Source: Paramagnetospirillum magneticum AMB-1
GTDB taxonomy: Bacteria; Pseudomonadota; Alphaproteobacteria; Rhodospirillales; Magnetospirillaceae
DNA length: 64,000 nucleotides
Direction of reading: 5' to 3'
Assembly (NCBI RefSeq): GCF_000009985.1
Contig: NC_007626.1
Coordinates: 558,001-622,000, forward strand
Shown: positions 11,140-20,559 of the stretch, in pieces
Numbering within the stretch: the first letter of the stretch is position 1
Layout: the number at the start of each line of letters is the position of its first letter
The notes under the pieces: model-generated
The model's database searches: none
The model's input: the letters and a program-made list of their open reading frames with translations, nothing else
What the model was told of the DNA's origin: nothing
Program-made: the position numbers and the translations under genes

Positions 11140-11243
11140 GTCAGGGGTAACTCCTCGGATGGCTACGACGGGCTCTCCCAGGCCTGCCGATGACGGCACA
11201 TATATAGCCCTTTGTCGTGCCGCGCCACAGTGACGTTACGGAC

Positions 11244-11951
11244 TCATGACGAATGAGGAAAATCGGCGAAGACGGCGGCGACGCCCCAGTGGCCCAAGAT
11301 CCGGGCGCGGGCCGGGTCGTTGACCGTATAGGCCCGCGCCGGCAGGCCGGCGGCCATGATGCCGGTCACCACGTCGGCGTCCAGGGTACGGTGGTCGAGG
11401 TGCAGCGCGGACGCCTCCAGCCGTGTAGCCTGCTCGCGCCAGTCATCGGGCAGCGCCTCGGCCAGCAAAGCGCGGGGCCAGTGGGGGGCGACGCGCCGGG
11501 CAACGTCCAGACAGATGGTCTCAAAGCTGGAGATCACCGGCGCCGATACGCTTTCGGGCCACAGGCGAAGGGCCAGGGCCAGCGCCGCCTCGGCGGTCTC
11601 GGCCTCGCGCCCCTCGTCGGGCTTGATCTCCAGGTTGATCCCCAGCCCCAGGTCCAGGCAGAGGCCCAGCACCTGCTCCAGGCTGGGCACGCACTCTCCG
11701 GCGAAGGCGGGGGCGAACCACGATCCGGCATCGAGCCCGGCGATTTCGGCCCAGTTGCGCTCCGCCACCGGGCCGGTGCCGCTGGTGGTGCGCTCCAGGG
11801 TGTCGTCATGGAAGACCAGCGGCACGCCGTCCCGGGACAGGCGCACATCGAACTCCACCATGGCGAGGCCATGGGCGGCGGCGGTCCTGAACGAGGCCAG
11901 GGTGTTCTCGGGCGCCAGCCCGGCCAGGCCGCGATGGCCGATCAGCATCAT
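11244..11951 (-). CDS. Glycerophosphodiester phosphodiesterase (GDPD family)
   Basis: 235 residues. Hydrolyses glycerophosphodiesters to glycerol 3-phosphate and an alcohol. The start MMLIGHRGLAGLAPENT contains the catalytic HRG and the ENT motif, followed by EFDVRLSRDG and HDDTLERTT with the metal and acid/base residues (E, D, H), and INLEIKP. There is no signal peptide, so it is probably cytoplasmic (UgpQ-like). The ATG overlaps the stop of the upstream glycosyltransferase by four bases (ATGA), so translation is likely coupled; it is the last gene of a three-gene envelope operon. Confidence 0.92.
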   Translation of the reverse strand: MMLIGHRGLAGLAPENTLASFRTAAAHGLAMVEFDVRLSRDGVPLVFHDDTLERTTSGTGPVAERNWAEIAGLDAGSWFAPAFAGECVPSLEQVLGLCLDLGLGINLEIKPDEGREAETAEAALALALRLWPESVSAPVISSFETICLDVARRVAPHWPRALLAEALPDDWREQATRLEASALHLDHRTLDADVVTGIMAAGLPARAYTVNDPARARILGHWGVAAVFADFPHSS

Positions 11952-13162
11952 CCCAGCAGGCGCTTGACCGCGTCGAGGACCTGCTCCACCGAAATGGCCC
12001 GCATGCACGCGGCGTCGGTGCAGGCGGTGCTGCGGTGATTCATGGCCGAGACGCAGGGCGAGCAGGCCAGCCGGGCGGTGATGAACTCGGCCTTGTGATT
12101 CAGGGCGCCGTAGAGGGCGGGGGTCTCGGGGCCGAACAGCACCAGGGTGGGCAGGCCCACCGGCGCGGCGAAATGGGCCGGGCCGGAATCGTTGGTGACC
12201 ATGGCTCGGGCCAGGGCATAGAGGGGAATCAGATCCTCCATGCGGGTGAAGCCGGCCAGATTGCAGGCGCGGTTCGAGCCGGTGGCGTCCACCAGCCGCT
12301 GGGCCTCGGCCTTTTCCGAGGCCACGCCGGTGACGATGACGGCCAGGCCCTCGTCCTCGGCCAGCAGGCGCCGCGCCACCTCGGTGTAGCGGTCATAGGG
12401 CCAGCGGCGCAGCGGCATCAGCTCGCTGCTGTTGGGATTGAGGATCACCCAGCGCGTCGTCTCCTTCAGCACCGGATAGGCCTGAAACAGCCGGGTCTTG
12501 AAGGCCTCCAGCGCCTCGGGGGCGGGGGCCAGCGGCGCCAGCCTCACTTCGTCGTCGGTGAAGGCGACCTTGCCGTGGGGCGTGGTGCCCTCGGGCTCGG
12601 TCAGGGCATGGACCAGGGCCATGAAGCTCTTGGCGATGTGCTGGTGCGGGTTGTAGCCCACCCGGTGGGTCAGCAACTCGCCCCGATAGAGGCCCTCGGT
12701 GTGGAAGCGGTGAAAGCCCACCCGCTTGGGCGCCCCCGACAGGAAGGTCAGCAGCGCCGAGAAGCGCGAGAACATCTCCATGTCGATGGTGGCCATCAGG
12801 TCCAGCGAACGCATGGTGCGGATCATGCGCAGGGTGTCGACGACCAGGGTGACCAGGCTGTCGGCGCGGATGGTCAGCATGTTCTCGCGCGCGATGGTGC
12901 CCATGATGTCCAGGCTGGGACGGTTCTTGGCGAAGATCAGGAAATAGACCCTGGCGTCGGGGAACAGCGCCTGCGCCCGCTTCAAGGCCGCGTCGGCGAT
13001 GACCGCGCTGCCCATCTCCGACAGTTCGATGAACAGGATGTTCTTGCCCGCGGACGGTGCCGGCGGGCTGAAGAAACAGCGGATCCGCCAGTAAAGGGTG
13101 ATCAGGAACGCGAGGGGCACCCCCGCCCAGAAATCGATCTGCCGCATCCTGTCGACGTTCAC
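11948..13162 (-). CDS. Glycosyltransferase family 9 (heptosyltransferase-like)
   Basis: About 404 residues. GT9 enzymes transfer ADP-heptose or related sugars to lipopolysaccharide core acceptors. Family features are the N-terminal Rossmann segment KNILFIELSEMGS, the middle segment WVILNPNSSELMPLRRWP, and the donor-site region VTNDSGPAHFAAPVGLPTLVLFGPETP. A hydrophobic stretch near residues 10-25 suggests membrane association. The GTG start at 13162 is chosen for GAGG upstream; ATG 13147 is the alternative. A cysteine-rich tail (CSPCVS...CTDAAC) is unusual for the family. Its neighbours point to envelope glycan assembly; the exact sugar and acceptor cannot be told. Confidence 0.85.
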   Translation of the reverse strand: MNVDRMRQIDFWAGVPLAFLITLYWRIRCFFSPPAPSAGKNILFIELSEMGSAVIADAALKRAQALFPDARVYFLIFAKNRPSLDIMGTIARENMLTIRADSLVTLVVDTLRMIRTMRSLDLMATIDMEMFSRFSALLTFLSGAPKRVGFHRFHTEGLYRGELLTHRVGYNPHQHIAKSFMALVHALTEPEGTTPHGKVAFTDDEVRLAPLAPAPEALEAFKTRLFQAYPVLKETTRWVILNPNSSELMPLRRWPYDRYTEVARRLLAEDEGLAVIVTGVASEKAEAQRLVDATGSNRACNLAGFTRMEDLIPLYALARAMVTNDSGPAHFAAPVGLPTLVLFGPETPALYGALNHKAEFITARLACSPCVSAMNHRSTACTDAACMRAISVEQVLDAVKRLLG

Positions 13163-13169
13163 GACCGCC

Positions 13170-14732
13170 TCACTTGTTCTCGAAGGTGCCCGAGCCATAG
13201 GACTCGGCCAGCCAGATTTCGTAATGGTCCACGACCTTGCCGCCCCAAGCCCGGTCCACCGTGGCAAGCAGGGTCAGGCTGCGGAACGAGCGGCGCACGT
13301 CCTGGACGGCGTAGAACCCGTCCTTGATCACGTACAATCCATTCTGCCCCGGCAACGCGGCCGCGTCCCGGGCATCATACGAAGGAATTCGGGGAAAGCC
13401 AGCCGAACCAGTCAGGAAAACCACCGGATGGCCAGGCAGATAGTAGGTCAGCAACCCGGCCACCTCGTGCTTGGTGGTGAAGACGAAGGCGTCGGGATGC
13501 CGGGTCCGCTCAGCCTCCACCGCGCTGGCCAACTGGTCCCAGCCGCCCAGGCGGCTCATGGGGTCGGATTTGAGCGGGATGGGCAGGCGGGCCGTCTCCA
13601 TCTGCACATAGGTGGCGGCCACCAGCAGCCCTCCCAGGGCGATGGCGCCATGCCACAGCCAGCGCAGCCGCCGCCAGGAGGGGGCGAGAACCACCCAGGC
13701 CCCCGAAGTGGCGATGGCGGCGCCCAGATAGGCCGGACCCGGCCAGTGGGGCTGGACCACACCGCCCAGGCTGTGGCGCACGAAAAAGGCCAGCAGCGGC
13801 GCCGAGGTGGCGCCAAGCAGGAACCAGGCGGGCTGCCGGCTTCGCCATCCGGCCCACAGCGTCCAGCCCATGCCCCACAGCATGAAGCCGAAGATCAGCG
13901 GGGTGATCACTCCCAACTGGGTGCCGACGAAGGTGGCGAGACTCTTCAGCGGATCGCTCACCGGCGCGTCGAAGGAATGGGACAACTGCTTCTTGATGGA
14001 GATCCAGTCGTGCTGGGCGTTCCAGATCAGCACCGGCGAGGTGCAGGCCAGGGCCAGGACGATGGCGGCCCAGAAATGCGGGCTTTTCAACCACCGCCTC
14101 GCCTGGGGGAACAGGGCGAACACCGCCATGATGCCCGGGGCGATCAGCACCATGGTGTATTTCGAGCAGAACCCCAGCCCCAGCGACAGGCCCAGCAGGT
14201 AGAGCCAGCGCGCCCGCCCGTCGTCCAGCAGGCGGACCATGGCCCACAGCGACAGGGACCAGAACACCAGCAACGGCGAGTCCGGGGTGACCAGCACGCC
14301 GGCGGCGGCGAACAACAGGGTGGCGTTAAGCACGGCCACCGCCCACCAGCCGGCGCGAATGTCGCGAAAGGCCAGCCGGGCGGTGTCGAAGGCCAGGCCG
14401 GTGACGGCGGCGACGCTCAGCACGGCGGGCAGGCGGATGGCGGCTTCGGATTCGCCGAACAGGGCGGTGGCTCCGGCCATCCACCAGGCCATCATGGCCG
14501 GGTGGTCGTAATAGGACAGCTGCAGGCGGCGCGACCACAGCCAGTAATAGGCCTCGTCACCCGACAGCAGGGTGGTGCCGGTCAGCCACAGATGCAGCAG
14601 GGCGGCGGCGAGGACCAGCCCGGCCAGCAGGGCGGCATCCCTGGTTCCGACGGAGGGGGCTCGATGGGACTCGGCGTCGGGCGCCACGGGGAACTCCGCC
14701 TGCGGGAATGATCTGCGACGGGCCAATAGCAT
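13170..14732 (-). CDS. Polytopic glycosyltransferase, GT39/ArnT-like (PMT_2 family)
   Basis: 520 residues with about ten to twelve membrane segments. The first loop carries SGDEAYYWLWSRRLQLSYYDHP, with the DE motif that holds the catalytic acid in this superfamily, and HPAMMAWW. Such enzymes take sugars from polyprenyl phosphate and add them to lipids or proteins on the periplasmic side. The C-terminal soluble part contains TTKHEVAGLLTYYLPG, seen in bacterial members. The ATG start has GAGGGTGGG upstream. It is the first gene of the operon with the GT9 and GDPD genes. Substrate not assignable from sequence. Confidence 0.85.
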   Translation of the reverse strand: MLLARRRSFPQAEFPVAPDAESHRAPSVGTRDAALLAGLVLAAALLHLWLTGTTLLSGDEAYYWLWSRRLQLSYYDHPAMMAWWMAGATALFGESEAAIRLPAVLSVAAVTGLAFDTARLAFRDIRAGWWAVAVLNATLLFAAAGVLVTPDSPLLVFWSLSLWAMVRLLDDGRARWLYLLGLSLGLGFCSKYTMVLIAPGIMAVFALFPQARRWLKSPHFWAAIVLALACTSPVLIWNAQHDWISIKKQLSHSFDAPVSDPLKSLATFVGTQLGVITPLIFGFMLWGMGWTLWAGWRSRQPAWFLLGATSAPLLAFFVRHSLGGVVQPHWPGPAYLGAAIATSGAWVVLAPSWRRLRWLWHGAIALGGLLVAATYVQMETARLPIPLKSDPMSRLGGWDQLASAVEAERTRHPDAFVFTTKHEVAGLLTYYLPGHPVVFLTGSAGFPRIPSYDARDAAALPGQNGLYVIKDGFYAVQDVRRSFRSLTLLATVDRAWGGKVVDHYEIWLAESYGSGTFENK

Positions 14733-14817
14733 GAAATGCCCACCCTCTACCAGTCGCCACCTTGCCGGGGCGGCGGGGCGCCGCTATACCCAAGGGAGAT
14801 TGGATGGAGGAGGTCCC

Positions 14818-15156
14818 ATGTTCCGCTTCACGTTCGCCAGGTCGCTGCTGGTCGTTTCCGCCGCCTGCGCCCTGCTGGCCGCCTGTGGCGGTGAGCCCTC
14901 CGAGTCCGACATGAAGTCCGCCGTCGAGCAGACCTTCGGCGGCATGAACGAGCAACTGGGCGGCGTCGGCAAGCTGATCGGCAAGGACCTCTCCACCAAG
15001 GTCAAGAGCTTCAAGAAGCTGGCCTGCGCCGAAGCCAAGGGCAATCCCGGCTTCGCCTGCGATTTCCAGATGGTGGTCGACGGCCCGCTGGGCGAGAAGA
15101 CCGAGAAGGCCTCGGCCCGCTTCGTCAAGGGCGACAAGGGCTGGGCCGTTTTCTAG
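14818..15156 (+). CDS. Small outer-envelope lipoprotein, function unknown
   Basis: 112 residues. The start has a strong GGAGGAGG site. The N-terminus is a lipoprotein signal ending in LLAAC, with Cys23 as the lipidated residue, followed by GGEPSESD. The mature part is alpha/beta in character with two further cysteines (LACAEAK, FACDFQ) that could pair. I do not recognise the family. It stands alone between divergent and convergent neighbours and is closed by a long hairpin. Confidence 0.75.
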   Translation: MFRFTFARSLLVVSAACALLAACGGEPSESDMKSAVEQTFGGMNEQLGGVGKLIGKDLSTKVKSFKKLACAEAKGNPGFACDFQMVVDGPLGEKTEKASARFVKGDKGWAVF

Positions 15157-15162
15157 GTATAG

Positions 15163-15197
15163 GGCGTCATGGCCGTATCAAGCACGGCCATGACGCC
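15163..15197. terminator. Long perfect hairpin between convergent genes, likely bidirectional terminator
   Basis: GGCGTCATGGCCGT and ACGGCCATGACGCC form a perfect 14-bp stem with a seven-base loop. It lies between the lipoprotein stop and the nasA stop. There is no long T-run on either side, so termination efficiency is uncertain; it may instead protect mRNA 3' ends. Confidence 0.6.
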
Positions 15198-15202
15198 ATA
15201 AG

Positions 15203-17767
15203 TCACGCCACCTTGGGCGCCGCCTCGGCCAGGATCGCCCGGATTTCCGGCACGCACGAGCCGCAATTGGTCCCCGCCTTGAGCATGGCGCCCACCTCGG
15301 CCGCGCTGGACAGGCGGTGGTCGCGGATGGCGGCGCGGATGGCTTCCAGGCCCACGTTGAAGCAGGCGCACACCGTCTTGTCGCGGCCCCGGTCGCCGCC
15401 GGGCGGCGCGCCGGCCACCAGGGTGGCGCGCTCGTCGCCGGCGATGGCGGCGCGGCCGAAGGCGGCGGCCACCCAGTCGGGCGAGAAATCGGTGGCCCAG
15501 GGAAAGACGAACAGCACCGCATCCAGGCGGCCGTCCACCAGACGGGCGCCGCGATAGTGGCCGCGATTGGGGTCGAGGAACTCGATCCATTCGCCGTCGG
15601 CGCCCAGCCATTGCTTGGCGGTGACGGGCCAGTCCTCGCCGGCTTCGCCCGCCAGCCGCCAGATGGAGTGGGCCTGACCCGCCGCCTTGGCCCAGTAGAA
15701 CGAGCGGGGCAGCTCTACCGGATTGCGGCTGAGCAGCACGCCGTGCCAGGCGGCGTCCAGGGGCTCGACCATCACCGGGGCCTGCTTCAGTTCCGGCTGG
15801 CCCGAGACGGGATCGGTGGCGGCGTCGATTAGGGTGCCGACCACCGCGCCCGAACTGGTGCGGTCGTTCCAGTGGATGGGGGCGAAGACCTCGCCCGGGC
15901 GCTGGCCGTTGTCGAAGGCGATGCGCAGAACCACGCTGGCCCGGCGGCCGGAGACCTTGGCCAGTCCCCCGTCCGCCAGCCGGAAGCGGATGGCGTCCCG
16001 GGGATGGACCTGCAGCACCGGCTCGGGCGCGTGGGCGGCCAGCCGAGCGGCACGGCCGGTGCGGGTCATGGTGTGCCACTGGTCGCGCATGCGCCCGGTG
16101 TTGAGGATCAGGGGAAAGGCCTCGTCGGTGGCCCGCGCTGGCGGGCGGGGCGGGGTGTCGACCATCCGGGCCTTGCCATCGGGGTGGTAGAAGCGGCCGT
16201 CGGCGAACAGCCGCGCCGTGCCCTTTCCCGGTTCGCGCACCGGCCACTGGATGGGCTCGATGGACTCGTAATCGGCTCCCACCAGACCCGACAGATCCAG
16301 GTCGCGGGCGCCATGGTTCTCGAAGGCGGTCAGGCGGCAGAACTCGTCGAAGATGGCCCCCGTATCGGTCCAGGCGAAGGCCTCGCCAAAGCCCATGCGC
16401 TGCGCCACCTGGGCCATGATCCACCAATCGCCCTTGGCCTCGCCCGGGGTGGGGAGGAAGGGGCGCTGGCGCGAGATGCGGCGCTCGGAATTGGTGACGG
16501 TGCCCTCCTTTTCGCCCCAGGTCAGCGCCGGCAGGCGCACATGGGCGAGGCGGGCCGTGTCGGTGTCGGCCTCGCATTCGGAGACCACCACGAAGGGGCA
16601 GGCGGCGATGGCGGCCCGGACCAGATCGGCCTCGGGCATGCTGACCGCCGGGTTGGTGCACATGACCCAAAGGGCCTTGATCTTGCTCTCGGCCACCGCC
16701 TTGAACATGTCGACGGCCTTGAGGCCGGGCTTGGCCGCCACGCGCTCCGACGCCCAGAAGCGCCCGACCCGGTCCACATTGGCCTCGTCGAAGCCCATAT
16801 GGGCGGCCAGCATGTTGGCCAGTCCCCCCACCTCGCGCCCGCCCATGGCGTTGGGCTGGCCGGTCAGTGAGAACGGCCCCATGCCGGGACGGCCGATGCG
16901 GCCGGTCTGCAGGTGGCAGTTGATGATGGCATCCACCTTGTCGGTGCCCGACGAGGATTGGTTGATACCCTGGGACCACACCGTGACGGTCTTTTCGGTC
17001 TCGGCGAACCACGAGAAGAACTGGACGATCTGCTCCAGCGGCACGCCGACCTCCACCTGGGCTTCCTCGCCCCTGAGGTGGGCCAGCAGCCCGTTGAACA
17101 GGATGGCGTCGGTGCCCGGCCGGATGGCCAGATGCAGGTCGGCGCATTCGGCGGTGGCGGTGCGGCGGGGATCGACCACCACGATGCGCATGTCGGGGCG
17201 CCGGGCCTTGGCGGCCAGGATGCGCTGGAAGGCGACAGGGTGGCACCACGCGGTATTGGAGCCTACCAGCACCACCAGATCGGCCAGATCCAGGTCCTCG
17301 TAGCAGCCGGGCACGGTGTCCGAGCCGAAGGCGCGCACATGACCGGCCACGGTGGACGACATGCACAGCCGGGAATTGGTGTCGATATTGCCCGAGCCGA
17401 TGAAGCCCTTCATCAGCTTGTTGGCGACGTAGTAATCCTCGGTCAGCAATTGGCCGGAGACGTAGAAGGCCACGGAATCCGGCCCGTGCTCGGCGATGGC
17501 GGCGGTGAACTTTTCCGCCACCAGATCCAGCGCCGGCTCCCACGCCACCGTTTGCTCCCCGATCATGGGGTGGAGCAGGCGGCCGTCCAGGTCGAGAGTC
17601 TCGGCCAGACTGGAGCCCTTGACGCACAGGCGGCCAAAATTGGCGGGGTGCTCGGGATCGCCCCGCACTACCCATTGCGCGGAGTCATCAAGGCGGGCGG
17701 CGATGACGCCGCAGCCGACGCCGCAATAGGGACAGGTGGTGCGGACGATCTCGGGCATGTCAGCCAT
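15203..17767 (-). CDS. nasA: Assimilatory nitrate reductase catalytic subunit
   Basis: 854 residues; cytoplasmic Mo-bis-MGD enzyme reducing nitrate to nitrite. The N-terminus carries the 4Fe-4S motif CPYCGVGCG with the fourth cysteine in LCVKG. Molybdopterin oxidoreductase domains follow, then the dinucleotide-binding domain. The C-terminus has a BFD-like [2Fe-2S] domain (CACFNVGLEAIRAAI ... GTNCGSC), as in NasA-type rather than cyanobacterial NarB-type enzymes. Its ATG lies inside the last codons of nirD (8-base overlap), so the two are coupled. It is the last gene of nasS-nirB-nirD-nasA and shares their sigma-54 promoter and attenuator. Confidence 0.96.
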   Translation of the reverse strand: MADMPEIVRTTCPYCGVGCGVIAARLDDSAQWVVRGDPEHPANFGRLCVKGSSLAETLDLDGRLLHPMIGEQTVAWEPALDLVAEKFTAAIAEHGPDSVAFYVSGQLLTEDYYVANKLMKGFIGSGNIDTNSRLCMSSTVAGHVRAFGSDTVPGCYEDLDLADLVVLVGSNTAWCHPVAFQRILAAKARRPDMRIVVVDPRRTATAECADLHLAIRPGTDAILFNGLLAHLRGEEAQVEVGVPLEQIVQFFSWFAETEKTVTVWSQGINQSSSGTDKVDAIINCHLQTGRIGRPGMGPFSLTGQPNAMGGREVGGLANMLAAHMGFDEANVDRVGRFWASERVAAKPGLKAVDMFKAVAESKIKALWVMCTNPAVSMPEADLVRAAIAACPFVVVSECEADTDTARLAHVRLPALTWGEKEGTVTNSERRISRQRPFLPTPGEAKGDWWIMAQVAQRMGFGEAFAWTDTGAIFDEFCRLTAFENHGARDLDLSGLVGADYESIEPIQWPVREPGKGTARLFADGRFYHPDGKARMVDTPPRPPARATDEAFPLILNTGRMRDQWHTMTRTGRAARLAAHAPEPVLQVHPRDAIRFRLADGGLAKVSGRRASVVLRIAFDNGQRPGEVFAPIHWNDRTSSGAVVGTLIDAATDPVSGQPELKQAPVMVEPLDAAWHGVLLSRNPVELPRSFYWAKAAGQAHSIWRLAGEAGEDWPVTAKQWLGADGEWIEFLDPNRGHYRGARLVDGRLDAVLFVFPWATDFSPDWVAAAFGRAAIAGDERATLVAGAPPGGDRGRDKTVCACFNVGLEAIRAAIRDHRLSSAAEVGAMLKAGTNCGSCVPEIRAILAEAAPKVA

Positions 17768-18095
17768 GGGCCACCTTTTTCGCGCTTTCGAGCTTCAGCC
17801 AGACCAGGCCGTCGACCACCTTGGAATCCACGGGCCGCGTGCAGCCCTCGTCGGGGGCGGTGGCTTCGCCGGTCTCCAGGTCGATGGTCCAGGAATGCAG
17901 CGGGCAGACCACCACCTTGCCGGTGACGATGCCCTCGCTTAAGGGGCCGCCCTTGTGGGGGCAGCGGTTGAACAGGGCGAAGATCTCGTCGTCCCTGGTG
18001 CGGAAGACCGCGATGTCGCCCTTGTCCGTCTGGACGGTGCGGGCCCCCAGCCTGGGGATGTCCTCGACGCGTCCGATCTTGATCCAGTCCTGCAT
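17760..18095 (-). CDS. nirD: Nitrite reductase (NADH) small subunit, Rieske-type
   Basis: 111 residues; partner of NirB in reduction of nitrite to ammonium. The start MQDWIKIGRVEDIP is the family start; longer frames run into nirB. It keeps the full Rieske ligand set, CPH and CPLH, sixteen residues apart, whereas E. coli NirD lacks these ligands. It may therefore bind a [2Fe-2S] cluster. It begins 4 bases after the nirB stop and overlaps nasA at its own end. Confidence 0.93.
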   Translation of the reverse strand: MQDWIKIGRVEDIPRLGARTVQTDKGDIAVFRTRDDEIFALFNRCPHKGGPLSEGIVTGKVVVCPLHSWTIDLETGEATAPDEGCTRPVDSKVVDGLVWLKLESAKKVAHG

Positions 18096-18099
18096 GGTC

Positions 18100-20559
18100 T
18101 TAGCCCACCTCGGCCAGGGTTTTGAATTCGTGCGCATCCACCTCGCCCGAGGCCCGTTCGGCCCAGGGATCGATCTGCGCGTAGTTCTGCGAGAAGACGA
18201 AGCGGGCGAAGGCGGCGCGGCGGCCTTCGGCATCCTCGACGACGCGCTTGGTGATGTAGTCCATGCCGACCCGCTCGACCCACGGCGCGGTGCGCTCCAG
18301 GTAGCGGGCTTCCTCGCGGTAGATCTGCATGAAGGCGCCGCAATATTCGAGCACCTCCTCCTCGGAGGTGACGCGGACCAGATGGTCGGTGCCGCGCAGC
18401 TCGATGCCGCCGTTGCCGCCCACCGAGATGTCGTAGCCCGCCTCGACGCAGACCACGCCCATATCCTTGATGGTCGCCTCGGCGCAGTTGCGCGGGCAGC
18501 CCGATACCGCCAGCTTGACCTTGTGCGGTGTCCACGAGCCCCACATCAGCTTCTCCAGCTTGACGCCGAGGCCGGTGGAATCCTGGGTGCCGAAGCGGCA
18601 CCATTCCGAGCCGACGCAGGTCTTCACCGTGCGCAGGCCCTTGGCGTAGCCGTGGCCCGAGACCAGACCGGCCTTGCCCAGCACGGCCCACACGCCGGGC
18701 AGATCCTCCTTCCTGACCCCCAGCAGGTCGAGGCGCTGGCCGCCGGTGACCTTGACGGTGGGGATCTTGAACTTGTCCACCACGTCGGCGATGGCGCGCA
18801 GTTCGGTGGGATTGGTCAGGCCGCCCCACATGCGCGGAATGACCGAATAGGTGCCGTCCTTCTGGATATTGGCGTGGGCACGCTCGTTGATGAAGCGGCT
18901 CTGGTAGTCGTCGACGTATTCACTGGGCCAGGCGCACAGCAGGTAGTAGTTCAGGGCCGGGCGGCACTTGGCGCAGCCGTCGGCATGGCGCCAGCCCAAA
19001 GCCTGCCGTACCGCGTCCTGGGTCTTGAGCCCCTGGTGCAGGATCTCCCTGCGCACCTCGTCGTGGGAGAGGTCGGTGCAGCCGCACATGCCGGCGGCCT
19101 TGGCGTCCACCACCTCGCCGGTGACGTGGGTCAGGATGGCCTGGACCACCGAGGCGCACTGGCCGCAGGAGGCCGAGGCCTTGGTGTGCAGCTTGACCTC
19201 GTCGAGCGAGGTCAGACCCTTCTCGGTGATGGCCTTGACGATGGCGCCCTTGGACACGCCGTTACAGCCGCAGACCTGGGCATCGTCACTCGTGGCGGCC
19301 ACATTGACGCCGCCCGCGTGGCCCTTGCAGGTGGTATCGGCATAGGCCTGGCCGAAGATCATGCGGTCGCGGATGGCGGCCACGTCGGCCTTTTCGCGGA
19401 TGAGCTGGAAGTACCAGGAGCCGTCGGCCACGTCGCCGTACATCACGGCGCCCACCACCTTGTCGGCGCGGATCACCAGCTTCTTGTAGATGCCCCGGGC
19501 GGAGTCCCGATACACCAGCTCCTCGTCGGCTTCGTCCTGGGCCGCCAGCTGTCCAGCCGAGAACACGTCGATGCCGGTGATCTTGAGCCGGGTGGACAGT
19601 GGCGGGGTCTCGTAATGGGCGTCGTCGCGGCCCGCCAGACGCGAGGCGCAGACCTTGGCCTGCTCCCAGATGGGCGCCACCAGCCCGAAGATCTGGCCGC
19701 GATGCTCGACGCACTCGCCCACCGAATAGATGGCGGGGTCCGAGGTGGCCATGTCGTCGCCCACCTCGATGCCGCGGTTGATGTCGAGGCCCGCGGCCTT
19801 GGCCAGATCCACGTTGGGGCGGATGCCGATGGCCACCACCACCAGATCGGCGGGAATCTCGCGGCCGTCGGTGAGCTTGACGCCCTGGGCGCGCCCGGTT
19901 TCGGCGCCCATGATTTCCTCGGTCTGGCCCGAGGTGAAGAAGTGCAGGCCGCGCTCGGTCAGGTCCTTCTGCAGCAGGCCGCCGGCCTCCACATCCAGCT
20001 GGCGCTCCATCAGGGTGGGCATCAGGTGGACCAGGGCGACGGGCATGCCGCGCCGCTTCAGGCCCCAGGCGGCCTCCAGACCCAGCAGGCCGCCGCCGAT
20101 CACCACGGCGCGCTGCTTGGCCTCGGCGGCGTCCAGCATCTTCTCCACGTCGGCGATGTCGCGGAAGGCCACCACGCCGGGCAGGTCAAGGCCGGGCAGC
20201 GGCGGCATCAGCGGCTTGGAGCCGGTGGACAGCAGCAGCTTGTCATAGGGCACCACCACGCCATTGGCCGAGGTGACGGTCTTGGCGGCGCGATCGATGG
20301 CCACCACCGGGTCGCCGGTGTGCAGGGTGATTCCGTTCTCGGCGTACCAGGCGCGCGGGTTGATGACGATGTCGTCCACCTGCTTTTCGCCGGCCAGCAC
20401 CGAGGACAGCATGATGCGGTTGTAATTGGGGTGGGGCTCGGCGCCGAACACCGTGATGTCGTAACGGGCCGGCGCGATGGCCAGCAGCTCCTCGACGGTG
20501 CGCATGCCGGCCATGCCGTTGCCGATGACGACCAGCTTCTGACGGGGAAGAGCGTTCAT
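18100..20559 (-). CDS. nirB: Nitrite reductase (NADH) large subunit
   Basis: 819 residues; cytoplasmic sirohaem enzyme making ammonium from nitrite with NADH. N-terminal FAD/NAD(P)-binding oxidoreductase (GNGMAGMRTVEEL, GGGLLGLEAAWGL), then a BFD-like [2Fe-2S] region (CGCNGVSKG ... CGQC), then ferredoxin-type sirohaem domains with the cluster motifs TCVGSEWC and SGCPRNC. The ATG at 20559 overlaps the nasS stop by four bases (ATGA) and has AGGAG upstream, so it should be translated in step with nasS. Confidence 0.96.
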   Translation of the reverse strand: MNALPRQKLVVIGNGMAGMRTVEELLAIAPARYDITVFGAEPHPNYNRIMLSSVLAGEKQVDDIVINPRAWYAENGITLHTGDPVVAIDRAAKTVTSANGVVVPYDKLLLSTGSKPLMPPLPGLDLPGVVAFRDIADVEKMLDAAEAKQRAVVIGGGLLGLEAAWGLKRRGMPVALVHLMPTLMERQLDVEAGGLLQKDLTERGLHFFTSGQTEEIMGAETGRAQGVKLTDGREIPADLVVVAIGIRPNVDLAKAAGLDINRGIEVGDDMATSDPAIYSVGECVEHRGQIFGLVAPIWEQAKVCASRLAGRDDAHYETPPLSTRLKITGIDVFSAGQLAAQDEADEELVYRDSARGIYKKLVIRADKVVGAVMYGDVADGSWYFQLIREKADVAAIRDRMIFGQAYADTTCKGHAGGVNVAATSDDAQVCGCNGVSKGAIVKAITEKGLTSLDEVKLHTKASASCGQCASVVQAILTHVTGEVVDAKAAGMCGCTDLSHDEVRREILHQGLKTQDAVRQALGWRHADGCAKCRPALNYYLLCAWPSEYVDDYQSRFINERAHANIQKDGTYSVIPRMWGGLTNPTELRAIADVVDKFKIPTVKVTGGQRLDLLGVRKEDLPGVWAVLGKAGLVSGHGYAKGLRTVKTCVGSEWCRFGTQDSTGLGVKLEKLMWGSWTPHKVKLAVSGCPRNCAEATIKDMGVVCVEAGYDISVGGNGGIELRGTDHLVRVTSEEEVLEYCGAFMQIYREEARYLERTAPWVERVGMDYITKRVVEDAEGRRAAFARFVFSQNYAQIDPWAERASGEVDAHEFKTLAEVG